From Casuarius casuarius (lineage: Eukaryota; Chordata; Aves; Casuariiformes; Casuariidae), in contig PTFA01000086.1 of NCBI GenBank assembly GCA_003342895.1, forward strand, positions 1,803,199 through 1,867,198: DNA of 64,000 bases, written 5' to 3'. Under the pieces are notes generated by a model. It saw only the letters and a list, made by a program, of their open reading frames with translations. It was not told the DNA's origin and made no database searches. Of this stretch, positions 47,901 through 61,800 are shown piece after piece. The translations under genes were made by a program, and so were the position numbers. The stretch's first letter is position 1. Every line of letters starts with the position of its first letter.

Positions 47901-50480
47901 GACTCCAGTGCCACGCCGGCACTGCACAGCCAAAGGGGAAGGGTAGAAACCTCTGAAACTGGTTCTGCTGCTGCTGGAGAAAAGATAACGTGGAGCTACA
48001 GGCCCTCGAAGCTGGAGGGAGGTCTCGCTGCGCTGCTGTGTGCTTGCAGGGAGTTTGGTTTTAGCTCTTGTATAAAAGCCATTCATGACAATTGCACACG
48101 CTTTTGAGAACAAGCTTCCAAATACTTGACTAATGGTAACATCCAGGCGTGACTAAAATCAATGGGGACTTGGCATTGATTTCAACGGGATGAGCGCTCC
48201 CCCCTAGGACTCTTGCCCAACCAAAGTCGCCAGCCTTGGTTCTGCATCGATGTCACTGCAGGCTGGGACAGGACTTTGGGAAATTAATTAGTGTGAGGCC
48301 TGATCAATAAGGGTCACGGCTTAGGTATTTCATTATCAAGGCTCTAAGAGATTTGGGGAGTATGTGGAGAGTTTGTCACCCACGGTCTGGGGCCGAGCAG
48401 CTCGGTGCTCAAATAGCACTTGACGGGCAAAGTTTGTTGCTGCCTGGGCGTTTATTGGAATGTAGCTCGACCTGCACCATAAAGAAAACTCTATCCTTTT
48501 AATTACATTATAAAAGTGCCATTGAGGATGTTCATTATGCTGGTCTTGTACAGCATATGTGAGTTATCAGATGCCGATATTGAAGCTTTCCTTTTATTTA
48601 ACGTTAATTATCAAGCCATCAACAGATGTAAAAAGTTGTATCTATTTTAATGTGGATGTGTCAGGACTTAGGCCTCCTTCTAACAAGCACCTTCCCGCTC
48701 CTCGTACACGGCACAGCTTCCCTCTCTTCGTTCAAATCTTCCTGTAGAAACACAGCTGCGAAACCCTTGAAATGTGAACTCTCAAACACGGTTGCAATTT
48801 GAGACAACTGTCAGCTGGACGTCAGCGGCCAGCGGTGGCTGTGCCCGGCCTCAGCGGGCTGCACACGTGTGCACGCACGCATGTCAAAGCCTCTGCTTTT
48901 TTCCCCCTCTCTCTCTCTTCTCTTTTTCCCTTTTCTCCACAGCCAAAAGTGGCACTAACAGCGGTTACCACCGCGCTTAACTTGCCGGTGGGTGGGCTGC
49001 GGAGGCTGCCAGCTCGGGCGCTGCTCGAGCCCGTCCCGGGGGGCCTGCTATCATGGTTTGCTTTTGGGTTTCACAGTTCACCACTTCAGTGATACCGTGT
49101 GAGGTGTGATGGTGCTGGAGATCCACAAGATGATACAGGTTCATGTGCTTATAATTTTTCCTGTATTTTCAGACCTTTGCTAATATCACTTTATCATGTT
49201 CTATTAGTTTGGTGGGATCCTAATAATGGCGACAGGTATCTCTGATCCACCCACCAAAGTCCATGGGAGTCTACGGATCAGAGCCCTACCATGCTGTAGC
49301 TGTACCCACAGCACCACATCGCAGGGCTCCTAAAAGGCCAGATAGAAAGACACAGCCAGTCCCGTTGTGGTTACCAAACATGCTATCTCTAGATGTCATT
49401 TTTGACCTACTTTTGCTAGATTTTTACAGCAGCAGAAAATCTGTTCCTTAAAGAATCATGCTCACATGCACAATACCTAGGTAGGGAGAAAAAGGAAATC
49501 TAGATATATTTTGTTTCATTTAGGACTCCTCTCACCATGAATTACAATATTACAGACTCTAAATGTGTTCTCGTTACCCATAATTATAACTAAAATTATA
49601 TCAATCTAAACAGTAACTACTCAAATGATTCATGCTGATTTTAAGGAGCATGCTCTCTAAGTTATGCCTGCCCATCCATTTTAAAGCCTTGCAGCTGGAA
49701 TAGCTTTCCAGAAGATCATTTAACAGCACATTAAATAAATAAACAGAACATATTTATTTCAGAAAACACATTCTTATTAGAAGGGGAAGGCATTTTGGGA
49801 GAGGTAAGAATAACCACTGTGAAACCTGATTTTTTCCCTTCTGCCCTGTTGTTGCAAAGGTGCCCTGCAGCACCCGCGCGGGCGCAGGGGGAGGCTCTGC
49901 GTGGCGCCCGTAGAACAGGGTCCCTAATGCGCGCCGTACGGAGGTGTATCAGAGCGGCGATGAGCTACGTCATGCACAGCACAGAAATTGCACCTGCTGC
50001 TCCCCAACGCCAGCAGCAGAGCACAGGGAGAGACAACGGTTTGGGTAAATACATCAGCATGGTCCTTGGCTGTCACCGGCAGAGCCACGAGCCCCCTTCG
50101 TCCCCGCAGAACAGCCTGGGCTGTGACCGCAGCCATAGAGAAAGGGAGGTGCAATGAAAGGTCGCCTTTACTGTAAAACATGTTTCTGTCCCATGATCTC
50201 AGTCTATGAGAATGTGGGACAAGATAATGGAAAAGAAACGTGGGCTCCAGCTCAGATGTTGCTGGGGTGTGCCTGCCCCAGCACAAACTGTCTGATCGCA
50301 GTAACACGCAGGTGGAGGAATTCGGAGATCTTGGTGCCTAGGTTTATGGAAACTACATTTATTAAAAACCTGAAGTCATTAAGATTGTATTTGTCTCAGA
50401 AAACCCTTTGTTGAAGATACTTTGTAATGGGGTGGAGGCCAAGGCCAGAAAAAAGACCTCAGGATTTCAGTAGCAAGATC
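45000..50480. other. Non-coding DNA, presumed minus-strand TSHZ2 intron
   Basis: No exon recognised. GC-richer pockets lie at 47750-47880, 48800-49060 and 49850-49960. All open frames are short and domain-free. One MITE-like fragment is noted near 48.15 kb. Confidence 0.4.
48150..48200. repeat. Fragment of palindromic MITE-like repeat
   Basis: aaaatcaatggggacttgg and cattgatttcaacgggatga form the inverted central part (caatggg/cccattg-like) of the class seen at 40491. The ends are not recognisable. Confidence 0.35.
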
Positions 50481-50485
50481 AGGAG

Positions 50486-50568
50486 AGCTCACATCTGCAG
50501 CTGGTGCAAAACACCTTATCTGCAGGGGGTCAATGAAGTTATGCTGATTTACATCAGCTGTTTGGCCT
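50486..50568. repeat. Palindromic MITE-like relic 5
   Basis: cagctggtgcaaaa near one end pairs with tgatttacatcagctg near the other. The centre holds gtcaatgaagttatgctg. The termini read catctgcagctg and cagctgtttggcc. Confidence 0.5.
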
Positions 50569-50937
50569 AACAGCTGCAGGCTGTAAAAGAAAAATTTCCT
50601 TGAAATCTGCTGGAAAAAAAACAAAAACACTCTTCCACTTGGTGAGTTGCTTCTTTTCCAAAACTTCTGATGTCTGTGCAGATAATTCTGTATGACTTGG
50701 GCTGGTCAGCTGTGACCTGGCCGAGCACAGCTCTGAAGCACATGCACGTTAGTACTGCGCACGGTACAGCAAACCTAGCAAACCCGGCTCTGCCAGGACC
50801 TGGGGACTAATGGCTCATATGCTGCGGTCGGGCTGCACACGTGCAGGAACCCCGACATTTTAGGGGTGTGCCTGTGCAGATGTGTACAGACCAGCTGTGC
50901 CACCTGAGACCTATGAGAAAGATGCAGAAATTCCTCT

Positions 50938-51032
50938 GCATATACATACATGTATGTATACATACTATATATACATGCATATATGTATATACATGCATAT
51001 ATGTATATATGCATATATGTATGTATGTATGC
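50938..51032. repeat. Complex TA/CA microsatellite (tatatgcatatatgtatg type)
   Basis: About 95 bp of alternating atac/atgt/atat units with gcat interruptions. It is alternating purine-pyrimidine throughout and creates Y/I/C/M-rich spurious peptides on both strands. Confidence 0.9.
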
Positions 51033-51039
51033 ATTTCTG

Positions 51040-54000
51040 GACAAAAAGCAGCCCAGCCAGAGCTTCTGAATATGTGCAGCAGTGTCCAGCTCACTAGGGT
51101 TACTAGACATCCCTGAACAAATACAGTTAGATCCTCCAAATCCACCTGAACAACACGGCTTGCGAAAATGCCGACATCTGTTAGCCTGAGCAGGTCCCCA
51201 GAGGACAGACAGTTTCTTCTGCAAACGACTAGAAAAGACTCCAGGAGCATTTTAAAAGAAATAGCGATGAGATGTGTTCCCCGCCCCAGACAGGGGCAAA
51301 CGGGAGGAGCAGCACGGGAGGGAGGTGAGGCCGTGCAGCCCCCCAGGGCTCAGCTAACAAAGATGCCAATCAGCTGGGTGAGCAGCGTGGTGCAAAAATG
51401 GGCAGAGGCCACTTATGCAGCGTTGCTGGTCAAAGCAGCCTCTCTCCTGCCTCCTTACGTGGCTGCTCACTAGGGCAGTCACCCTGGCTGGTTTACTGGT
51501 AAGCTGACTGTATGGTGCCTTGGACTGGTGGACTATTTAGGCTGAAAATAACCACCAAAAAGAAAAAAAATTGTTTTTAATGCTGATAGTTGGGGTGGAT
51601 CTGGTCTTTTGCATGGCTCCAAGCAACTATGGCAGCGACTGGGGTGCAGGGATGGTGCTGGAAGGGATGGCTGCTGGGAGAAAGGCATGCTCCGCCGTTC
51701 CCTGCTTCCTGCGGAGACGGCCACGGCGGGATGAGAAGGCAGCGGCTGGGCGCTAAAACCCGCTTCCCACCCGCAAAGAGCGGCCGTGCGTGGCTTTGGG
51801 CAAACCGTTCACCTCCTTGCACTCCTCAGCTGTTTTTTGATAGATTGAGTCAGGCTAAAAATTGGGGGCTACAGGTCCCTCTGTTTTCACAGACAGGGAG
51901 TGAAATCCTGGCTTTGCAGAAATAGTGGGATTTCTAGGCCAAGGTTTCACCCCTGATCTCATCTCGGGCCCCAAGGTGACATAGGATCCACGCATGTTCA
52001 GCAACAGCGATGAGGACGCGTGATATCCAACAGGCGCCGAGCAAGAGGGAGCCTGACACTTAACTCGTCCCTCCGAATCGCTTGTATGTACAGGCAAAGC
52101 CCGGCACAGGGGTGTCTGGAAGGATCACATGCTTGCAGGGGGGAAAAAATGAGGGAACATTTAATTTGTTTTTTTCCTATAAATAAAGCATAGTCATCAA
52201 ATCACAATGTATTTGAGAGCACATGTTATTGACAGCCTATTCTTGGAGGAAAAAAAAAATGTGGATTTTTGGCAAAGTTTCTCTATTTGCTAAAGATTAA
52301 ATTGTTCATTGTACAGGGCACCATCTGCCCTTGGAGAGAGATTTAGTTGATGGCAGCTGCAACCAAAGTGTGGAAGATATAGCTGAATTTCTGGTTTCTT
52401 TTCAACTAGCAACTGTCATTACAGGTCACATGCAAACTGTGTCATTTTCTGTGACAAGCAGGTTCTGCAGACTAGGGTGCCTGCTACATTTTAAAATGCC
52501 ACCTGTATGGATCCCAGAAGAGAAATAGCTTTTGTAATGCACCTTCAAAAGTGAATTTAGAGCAGATAAGACAAAGCGATTATGGTTCAATCGTCTAGGT
52601 GCCGGGTGTGTGTAGGAACTGGGTTCGAGTGCTAGGTTGACAGGGATGGATGCTGGGTGTACTGGTAGGTCACTTGAAGCTAGATTTCCCCAAGTAATTT
52701 AGGTGCTTAAAATCCAAAATTGTCATCTGGAAGTGTTTACTCAAGTGCTGCCTAATTCCACAATTGCCTCCTTGTTTCCCTTGTAATGTAGTTCCAGGTT
52801 AGAGTAAACCTCACATTTTTCAAATCTGAAGAGACTTTATCATCAAGCGAGAAGACGCAGTGGGTGGGTGTTCTCCCAGCTCCACCTACAGAGCTCTGCC
52901 ATAAAGATTTCAAGATTCATTGTGAGAGAGTAAAGGACAGTCCGCGGGGAGACCCTGAGTCCCAATCTCTGCTTTCACAACTATTTTGATATTTCACAAA
53001 AATTTGTCACTGGCTAAAATGAACGCTTTGAGTAGAAAATTCATAGCTCTTCCCTTTTCCCTGAGCACCCCAACCGTTCTGGTGGAGAATTATGTTCCCT
53101 TTCTCTGCTGAGCAGAATGGGAGGGGAGAAGTTACTGGTGGATTTTATTAGGATTAAGAAACAAAGCAAAACAAAAAAGCAAACCCAAACTTCTTTGCTT
53201 TCATCCCTGCCTTGCTATGAAAGTGCCTTCATATTTCCAAGCTTGCTGACAATATTTCAGAGTGGTACATCACACAGAGTCTCCTCCGCAACGGCAGACG
53301 CTGTCAGGGCTGTGAAAAAACTAGTCTCTGGATTTTACTTCACAGAGGTTCAGTCTAAAGCATTTCTATAGAAAAAAGATTTTTGAAATTTGTGAGCCTT
53401 GCAGCATTGCAGACAAGGATGAGTTCTGGTTAATTTTCTTCTGATGATTTCCACATTTTCTGCAAGAAAAACAACAGCTACTATTGCCTTAAGACAGACT
53501 GAACTAGTTGTAACATGCCCGGATATAAGAAGAATTGTTCATGTGAAAGAATTTACAGGACATAAATTTGTTACCAAGTTTATTTTGTTCAGTTCAACTT
53601 TTTGGTCTTCTGTAATGTTTCATCGTGGTAGAATGGGGTCATGTTTTGAAACAAACTGCTAGTACATCTTGAACATAACTAGTGTGATTAAATCTGCATT
53701 TTTGGATAAAAAGTTTTTTTGTTTTTTTAAATCGGTAGAGGTTTGCCCTTCCAGCGAACTATTGCTCATCAGTTGCAGGCATCCGCTGCTCTTTCTGATC
53801 GCTCCGCGATGTGCCCAGCCCATTCGAGCTGCATCCCTTTGGAAAGGTTTGTGCTTCCATCTTTCCGTTCTGCTGCAGAGCCGAAACACACGTTTCAACC
53901 TTTGATTTTTTGCTTACGCAGATTGACCCGGTTATTTACATCAGTGATTTGACTGAGCTCAAGTGTTCTCAGGATCAGGGCCTTTAAAGAGACATCCAGA

Positions 54001-55093
54001 AAAATGTTTCAAACCACAGACTATGCTTATTTGGGTTACTTTGTGCAGAGAGCATTAATCGGTAGGAGAGGAAGGCTGCTTACGTGAATTAGTGTTGAAT
54101 ACATTGGTTTCCCCTTTCTTTGGGAGGAAGCTCTTAAAACACAAATTCCCACCTTCAAACCCAAATCGACGTGCTCACTGCGAACTGCGAGTAAATCACC
54201 GACTCTGTAGTGCCAGAACTGCACATGCTCTTCCACTGCTGATTTATCCACAAAATATATCACATGCCAGTTACTTGAATTAGGATCATGGGGAGACAGG
54301 AATCATTAGAGAGCAGGAGAAACTCCTAGGCATAAAGAAAACTTCCCCGTTTGTCTCCTCCGCGGCGCCTGCTTTATTCCCTCTCCGTGCGCTGACAGCC
54401 CTGACGAGGCAATGGATGCCGTAATCCCGGGCCGTCGCTTTTGGGGGTAGCATCACCACGACACGAATGCTGGGTGCAACAGCAGCCCTGAATTTCCAGG
54501 CAGACCCCGTTTCCCCGTCGCTACAATGTGTTTGGCAATGCTGGTGGGTGAACGGGATAGCCAGGATCAGGGATTTCATTCCCGGTTACGTTTCCTTTGC
54601 TATGGGAGTGCCTCGAAAAGCCAGGTAAATTAGACTTGGAGAAAGGGACGCTGCATCTCTGAGTAATGAGGCTGGGAAACAGGGAACACATTTTCCACTA
54701 GCTCATGTCTCACTGTATGGCATTCCGATTTCGTGACACTTCATAATAAATCATTGCTTATCACTCACATGGGAACATAACATGGTTCAAGTTAAGATTC
54801 GTTAGTGATTGTAAAGAAGAAACATGAATTGCTCCGTATCAGGGCTTTTTGATCATCTTTCTGTCCACTGCAGGCATTTTTTTTTTTATCGGTATATTTA
54901 CTGTAACTGTTGTTTAAAGCATAAATAAAAAGGGAAAGAAAGAGCAGAAAATATGAATAATGAAAACAAATTTATTTGTCTTATTTATGTGTTTATGTAA
55001 GCATTTGGCAATTACTTTGCACAGCCGCTTGTATTCAGTGTCACAGACTGCTGTACCAACATAAGTTTCAAAGGCTGGGGTTTTTTTTACATG

Positions 55094-55138
<45 letters not shown>

Positions 55139-57790
55139 ATAAAAATTGAAACGCCAATGCATTCATATTCTGGAGGAGAAGTTTCCAGCAGGTGCCTGAG
55201 TTTCTAGAGCCAGGCTTGCGTTACCGTGTCTACCACGGGGCAAGGACGGTCTGATCCTGCCCTGCTGCGCGGCTCGCCCATGCTGGCGGTGCGGCGGGCA
55301 GGAGCCTGGTGGCATCTCCGCGCTGGCCCGGCCCCGGATCTGCTCCCCGCTTGGCCCTGGATGTCCCCAGACCAAAGCAGCTGGAAACCACGGCTCCTTC
55401 AGCCCCGCCGGCCCTGCTGGGAGCTCAGGGATGGGAAACGTGGGGTCGAGCGCGGTGGATTTTGGGAATATATTCCACTGCTGAAGCTCATGGGTTTACA
55501 GATGACATTAGTAGCATTTCAGGGGAAGGGGAAGTTTATTACAAGAATGTCTACTAACCGAAAAAATGTGTCCCTGGAAGCTTGAAAAAATAAAGAATTC
55601 CAAGAAGTCTGCAGAAATTTCTCCCCCCCCCCCCAAATGTGTTCTTTCCCTTTTGTTAGAAATAGTTTTATTTTAATTTCTTTTCTTTACCTTTACGGTT
55701 TGATGTGGGAGGTATCTAAAACTGTAGGATAACCCCAGAGAAATCAGATAAGGTAAATATTTACTGCAGCTACAGCTTTGATTATTCCCCCTTCAGTAAT
55801 TTGCTATTTACTATATTAATCAACTATATAACATGTCATTTCTACTGCTCCCTGGCTGAATAATTTCCAAAACTACAAACAGCTTTCAAGATAGTTGCCA
55901 GACAGACACAAATTAATACTTTCAGAAATTCTTCCTAGAAACATTCCCAGGAACAGAATTTTTTGCACCCTATATTTGTATAAAGGAAATAGATTTGGGT
56001 AAAAAAAACAATGACCAAAGGGATTTCTTTATTGTTATAGAAAAAAATCATGCTTTTTTTTTCCTGTTTGTTTTTTTCTGGATGAATATTCTTTTTTTAA
56101 CAAAAACAACAAATGCATTAGTGCTTAACTTTGCTGGAGTTAGTTGTCTTGTAACATCTATGAGACAAGATGGCAATGGAAGTAAGCATATAGTTAAGTG
56201 TTTGTAGGATTAGGGACTTAATTTGGCAGTTGCCAAAAGAAGAGACCTGATCTTCTTTTACTCGGGCAAATAATCCCCTTGATTTGTGGGACAACTTCTC
56301 TGACTGAAATGGCATGTGACCGAGGGACTGTAAATTCCTTTGCCTGATCCATCCGATCTCCTTCCCGGACACTCCAACGCGCGAGTATTTGTGGTTTCAC
56401 TGGACGCTGTCTCTGCTCTCTTAAACTCGAGCTAGCTTCTTGCCTTTATGCTCTAGGTCTCTGTAAGACTTTCCCTTGTGCTCAGACAATCTCCAAGCCA
56501 AATACAATAAATGCGTTATGCACAAATGTGTGAAATCCCCCAAATATCAAGTTTTTAAAAGAAGAAATCTGTTCTGGTAGAGCACAACAGTAGACGCATT
56601 TATTATGTATTACTTTTGACCTTGTTATATGTTACTTTTCACCTACTACTGATAGATGATTATATATAGGAATTAAGTCCCCCAGATTTTGACCAAGGAA
56701 AAAGATACAGTTTATGTATATGTTTATAATATATATGGTATGGTGTCTTAATCTGATCTCGCTTGAAACAGTATAGCGAATGGGATTATTCTCCATTTAC
56801 CTTGGCTCACACTAAACTGGAGTTTTTGCCCCATAAGCTCCCTGTAATTTCTGTACATGGAACTGCCTTTGTCAGCATTCTTAATATTTCTCCACAGAAA
56901 TGGTATTAAAAGGTATCACATACACCCTACAATCTCATGGCTTATCTTCAAGAAATGAGGAATTATAAATTTTTTTGTTGTTCTCTTTTTTTTCTGTAGG
57001 AAAATGGTTTAATAGCAATCCCAACTGGAGCCCAGGACAAGACCGTGCATCTTCACAATGTTAATTCTGTTGCAAACCATGCCTGGGTTAAAAACAGATA
57101 TTGAAACAGGGGAATAAATATTTGACAATGCTGTTAAGGCAACTTTGCTAACGATTTTTGAACAACCTCCAACTGAGGTCTAAATGTCTGCAATATCCAT
57201 AAACAACTCTATACTGTCCAATTAGGGAGACAAAGACATAGAGTCCTGTCAGGAAGATTTGCATGGCTAAGTGTCTGAGATCACAGAGACGATGAGGGAT
57301 CGTTCGAGTGATGGGGGATGCACAGAACGGATGACTATCATTACGATATTACAGAGGCTTACACCTTCCCAATTACTGGCAGGATTCATTAATTACTGCT
57401 GCATTTCCCTAATAGAATCCTCTCTCTTTGGCTTATCGCTACCTTCCCTCTGTCTACGTAAACCCACAACTCAGCAGTCGATCACCTATGAAAAATTAGA
57501 TGGTGTAGCTTCTGGTGGCCTATTTAAAATGAAAAGGCAACTGGATAAGAAATAAAGAACAAAAAAAATAGGGGCTGAATGCGGATACGTGGGAGCTGCA
57601 GGAGCGGCACCGGGTGGCTTCGGAATCCTGTTATTGAACTGTTCGAGAGAAAAATCAGTGGCAGCTGCAGTGAGAAGCATCATGGTGGGTTTAAAAGCAC
57701 AATGAAAGCGTTTTACATAGACGTACGTACCCACACAAACTATAGGCAGATTGCAAAGTGACAATTACTTCAGGCCTGCTAGGCTGAAGT
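51040..57790. other. Non-coding DNA with simple repeats only
   Basis: No exon or RNA gene recognised. Contains homopolymer runs (C run at 55623-55634), the TG microsatellite and a GC-richer patch at 55230-55450. Confidence 0.45.
55092..55140. repeat. (TA)n(TG)n microsatellite
   Basis: A short (TA) run is followed by ~15 TG repeats (55104-55133) and tatgtat. This gives rise to an H/T-rich spurious minus-strand peptide. Confidence 0.95.
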
Positions 57791-57799
57791 TTCACAACT

Positions 57800-58340
57800 A
57801 AGATTGGTGAGTATTACAGGGGCTCGATGCTGGGGCAATTGACTCAGCCCCATTAGAGATAATGGTGTGAGCATTTCCATGCTGTCATCGTGTTACTATC
57901 AACAGCATTATCAGTATCAACTGCTTTTACAATTATGCACAATGGCTCTTCCTGCACAAAGACGTAGCAACCACCAAACTCGTTTTCTTTTTAAATACAC
58001 TGAAAAGAGCGTAGATTTCAATCCTTCATCTGTTCACAGATGAAACAACATTTCCAAATCATCACTGATAGCATTTTTTTCCTCCCATTCTAAGGACAGC
58101 CAACTGTTCTCAGCGATTTCTATTACATTTCCTACCTATTATTTCATGTAATGGCATTCCTTAAATTTTAAATTAGCTTTGAAGAATAAAAATAATTGAA
58201 TTCCTGCTGTTTTGTGTACATAGAGGGTGACAGGAGCTAATGTGATAATTTAAACTGTAAATGAGTCTTCACTTTGTGTTCATTAATTACAGCTAATTAC
58301 TGAATTACAAACCTTCTTGGTTAGGCACTGTTATGTATTC
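57800..58340. promoter_or_regulatory. Candidate conserved non-coding element with clustered TAATTA sites
   Basis: Non-repetitive sequence containing cattaattacagctaatta (58281-58300) followed by ctgaattac, a dense cluster of homeodomain core sites. It also has an interferon/AP-1-like tgactcag near 57840. No reading frame is supported. The enhancer role is inferred. Confidence 0.25.
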
Positions 58341-58616
58341 ATGTAGCATGTTGGATTTCCAGCTGGTAGAGAACTGTTTTATAGACTTACAAGCTGACAC
58401 ACCAAGCTACCACTGAAACAATTCAGTTTGAAAAATAAAGGAAGGGCGGGGGGCGCGTGGCTGCTCCGGCTCTCTGAATCGAACGAACGCTGAGAAACGG
58501 TGCTTCGAACCTGAACCTCAGGTAAGTGAGGAGCTCGTGTATATAATTATAACATATACGCTGTGGTCAGTAGGGAGGAAAACAAGGATTTGAGCTGCTG
58601 CTCTGGGTGAAGAGCA

Positions 58617-58690
58617 TGAGTCTGCTCTGCCGACACCTGTTTTACACCAGTGTCAGCCCCCTGATTTAAGCTGAGTTGCTCTCTATAGAG
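58617..58690. repeat. Palindromic MITE-like relic 6 (more decayed)
   Basis: gagtctgctctg, then ttttacaccagtgtcagc and ctgatttaagctgagttgct, resemble the GAGTCTGCTCTCAGTTACACCAGTGTAAATC end of the same repeat class. Decay is heavier than in the other copies. Confidence 0.35.
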
Positions 58691-59660
58691 GAGTATCGGT
58701 GAGATGGAAATGAAGCCCTTTCAAATGGGGCCAGTGCTCCTAGCACAAATTCTTCAGCTACGCTCACGAGCAGCAGGGCTGTAATATAAAACTGAAAATC
58801 CAAGCAAATATGCATTGTATTCCCTATGTAAGTGCTTATTGTTCCTTACTGAGGGATCGTATGTAATGCTATAGGGCTGTCTTGAGCATTTACTCAACAT
58901 TTTCTGCATTTAATGGTTCTGTCCAAACCCCTCATTTGGATATGTCTTTTGTCTGCTGATGTTTCATACTAAAGCCGAATGCACTAGTTGAATCTCTCTC
59001 TCTCTGCAAAACGAGTGAGCAGCAGGAGTACCACAATGACATCAGCCATGTTACGATTTTGCAGGCTACGAAGCTCAGTGCTCCGAGAGCTATGACAAGT
59101 GGCAAAACAAGCAAGCAACCCAAAAACTAACCTGCATTGCTGGTCGATACATAGCCAGAAGACAGAGGCATTTCCCTTTTATTAGCACCTGCATTTTTCT
59201 CTGGTTTCACACACTTTTTTTTCTCTTTTAACAAAACAGGCCAACACTCTCTCCAATCTGTTTTTTCAATGCCAGTGATCACATAGGCACATTCTGAGCA
59301 AGGCAAATCACCCTGTTGTAACCTGGCCCTTGCTTGTGCCTGGGTGAGTACGTGTGCCGACAAAGCCCTCCTCAGCGACAGGCCACCAAAGCATTGCTTC
59401 ATGCTCAAAGTAATAGAGATTGCAGAAAACAATTGAATTAAAAAAAAAAATTTAAGCTGCTCAGTTAATTTTTCTATGACCAACTTCGCCTTCGAGGTCT
59501 GGGACTGAGAAGACCCTGATCAAAGGTGCTTCCCCGGGGCCGTGCTCCGAGGGGACAAAGCTGGATTTGAAGCGCAGAGTCTTCTCAGAAGAGCACAGTA
59601 TTTCATACAGCCTATACTGGAATAATTTAACTGAAAAATATATAAATAGCTAAAAAGGAA

Positions 59661-59748
59661 GGGTCAGATTCTCAGCTGATGCAAAACTGTGTAGCATCAT
59701 TAATTTCCGGAGAGTTATGTTGATTCACAGCAGCTGAAGATGTGGCTC
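59661..59748. repeat. Palindromic MITE-like relic 7 (clearest)
   Basis: gggtcagattctcagctgat, then gcaaaactgtgtagcatc, are followed by the approximate inverse agttatgttgattcacagca, then gctgaagatgtggc. The arms are ~35 bp with a short central spacer. Confidence 0.6.
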
Positions 59749-61639
59749 AATAGGTTTGTAATAATAAAGACTTTGATGAGAGGCCCCTGAAAGCAGTAAC
59801 ACTAATGTGTGACTGCTCACATAAACACCAGCTCAATGACAAGGCTTTTCTGCCTAAGAACTAGTCTGTGCCTTCAGGTTTAATGATAAATCCTAGTCTT
59901 TTGTCCTTAAATAACGGTTTTCATTTGGAGAACGGCAAAGTGACTTGTCCTAACACCAACAGAAATTTACTAGTAGACTTAGCAATGGGATTCATGTCAT
60001 GTCCTATTCCCTAATCACCTTCTCATGCTGCCTCTTCTCTTTTGGGGTACAAAAAGATATTTGGGAAACCAGGGGAGATGGCAGATGTGAAGGCAGAAAT
60101 TCCTTTCTTCCTAGGGATAGTAGCTCTCCACTATCATATAACGATAATGACTTTCATTAATCTTCTGTAGGTCTTTCATCCAAGCATTCTTTTCATTCCA
60201 CATATAGAGAAACCATTTAAATGCTACTATATATTAGGCAAAAATGAAAATTCTTAATATCGCTTTTTAAAAATGTCACAAGTAGTAACACCATGCAGCG
60301 TGGTACCTACAGAGGCTCGACATGACTAAAGAGGTAGGACTGCTGTGCACTAAGTTATCAACCACCCTTTCTAGGCAGTCTCTCACCCAACTTGTTTTCA
60401 TGTCTCGCTCCTTTTTGATCTGACAGTCTCCAGCATGCAAATTTGCACTAAAACTAGGCATTTCAAATGTGCCAGAGGGAAGCAGGGGCCTCACACCTAT
60501 TGGTAGATTAGTGCGCCTAATGCCCTTTGGCTTTTTTTTAGCATAAAGGCTGATTACGCCATTAGTTGAACAACTTGGAAGAAATGACAAGGAACTAACA
60601 AGAGAGTAACACTGTATTTTCTATTTATTTTCTTCCGTTGCAGTAGCGCTAATTAGAATGAGTAGTTCTTGATACAGTGCTTTGGGGAATGCTGATGAGG
60701 AGCACACAAAAGAGTGAAGTGCCTCTTCTGCACAGCCTCGGAGGTGGCAAAACACAGCACCCTCTCGCTTGCCAGTATCCTCATCTCCCACGGTATCGCA
60801 GCGTTTGGGACATTATAGTACTTACATATTAGAGGCTGTCTATACCGGCCTTTCTGAGGTCTAAACCCTTACTTTGGGGGGATTAAAACCATATTAACTC
60901 GCAGCTTATCATAACAAAATATGCTTTTAAGCAGAAGTACAGAGCCTACTTGGTGCCCGTGGGAGGGAGGCAGGAATTACGTGGGGAATATGACTTTTTC
61001 ACTGATGTGAACTCTGTGCTACCTGCGTGCCCTTGGCCATCGGGGCACGGGCAGACCTTGGTGGGGGCTGTTACTCATCGTACGGAATGCAAAAATCCTG
61101 TAACCTGCCCAATTTCAGCTCTTTGGACATGCTGGCTCCACACTTTGGGAAAAAGGGAGAGTGAGAGACTGCTCTAACTTCCAAAATGCCATCAGCAACA
61201 GCTTTTCCTTCAAAGATTTTTCTCCCCCTTTCAGGCTTCAGAAAGGGTCATGGGGATGAAGGCTCTTCGGGTAGATCTGCACCTCTTTTCTATTCACCAA
61301 GGTTTGATTCTTTTTATGAGCATGATCCGCCAATCCGTAATCAAGGGTTAATTTCACAGCTCACTGCTTCATCTAGCATAATATCCATTCAGACTAATTA
61401 AATCTGTCTAATAATGTGAGTGTCTTTGTCTTTGTTCTTTCCATTCTTTGTTTTACACCCTTCACATCTCATCTCCAGAACTACACGCCATCACACTCTG
61501 CTTGACAAGCAGAATCCATCCCTAAAATTAAAACATTCCTGACCTATCTGCGATGACAAGGCAAGCAAGCTTCACAGCGCTGCGGCCCATGAAGGGAGCT
61601 GACACATTTGTTTTTAATTTCAAAAGAGTAGAAAGTGAA

Positions 61640-61800
61640 GATCTGACCCTGTCAATCAGGCCCTGTGACAAGTTTAATCATTGCTGCCCCACAAAAATCA
61701 CGGCTAAATAGGAATGCAAATAATGTATCACAGGGCTCTTATAAATGCTAATCAAGGAGAAGTAATCAACTGACAATTTCACTGATCTCTTTTCTGAAGA
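61640..61800. promoter_or_regulatory. Candidate conserved non-coding element with octamer motif
   Basis: Contains a perfect POU octamer ATGCAAAT at 61714-61721, followed by ctaatcaa and gtaatcaac. Compositionally non-repetitive and non-coding. Possible enhancer; conservation is untested. Confidence 0.25.

Noticed and set aside
50775..51250. Y/I/C-rich frames on both strands
   Set aside because: They are translations of the TA/CA microsatellite.
58932..59123. Minus-strand 63-residue frame with a hydrophobic N-terminus
   Set aside because: Resembles a membrane segment but is short, isolated and without family similarity; likely chance.
59127..59483. 118-residue minus-strand open frame
   Set aside because: No recognisable domain, no flanking splice logic beyond chance, and composition like surrounding non-coding DNA.
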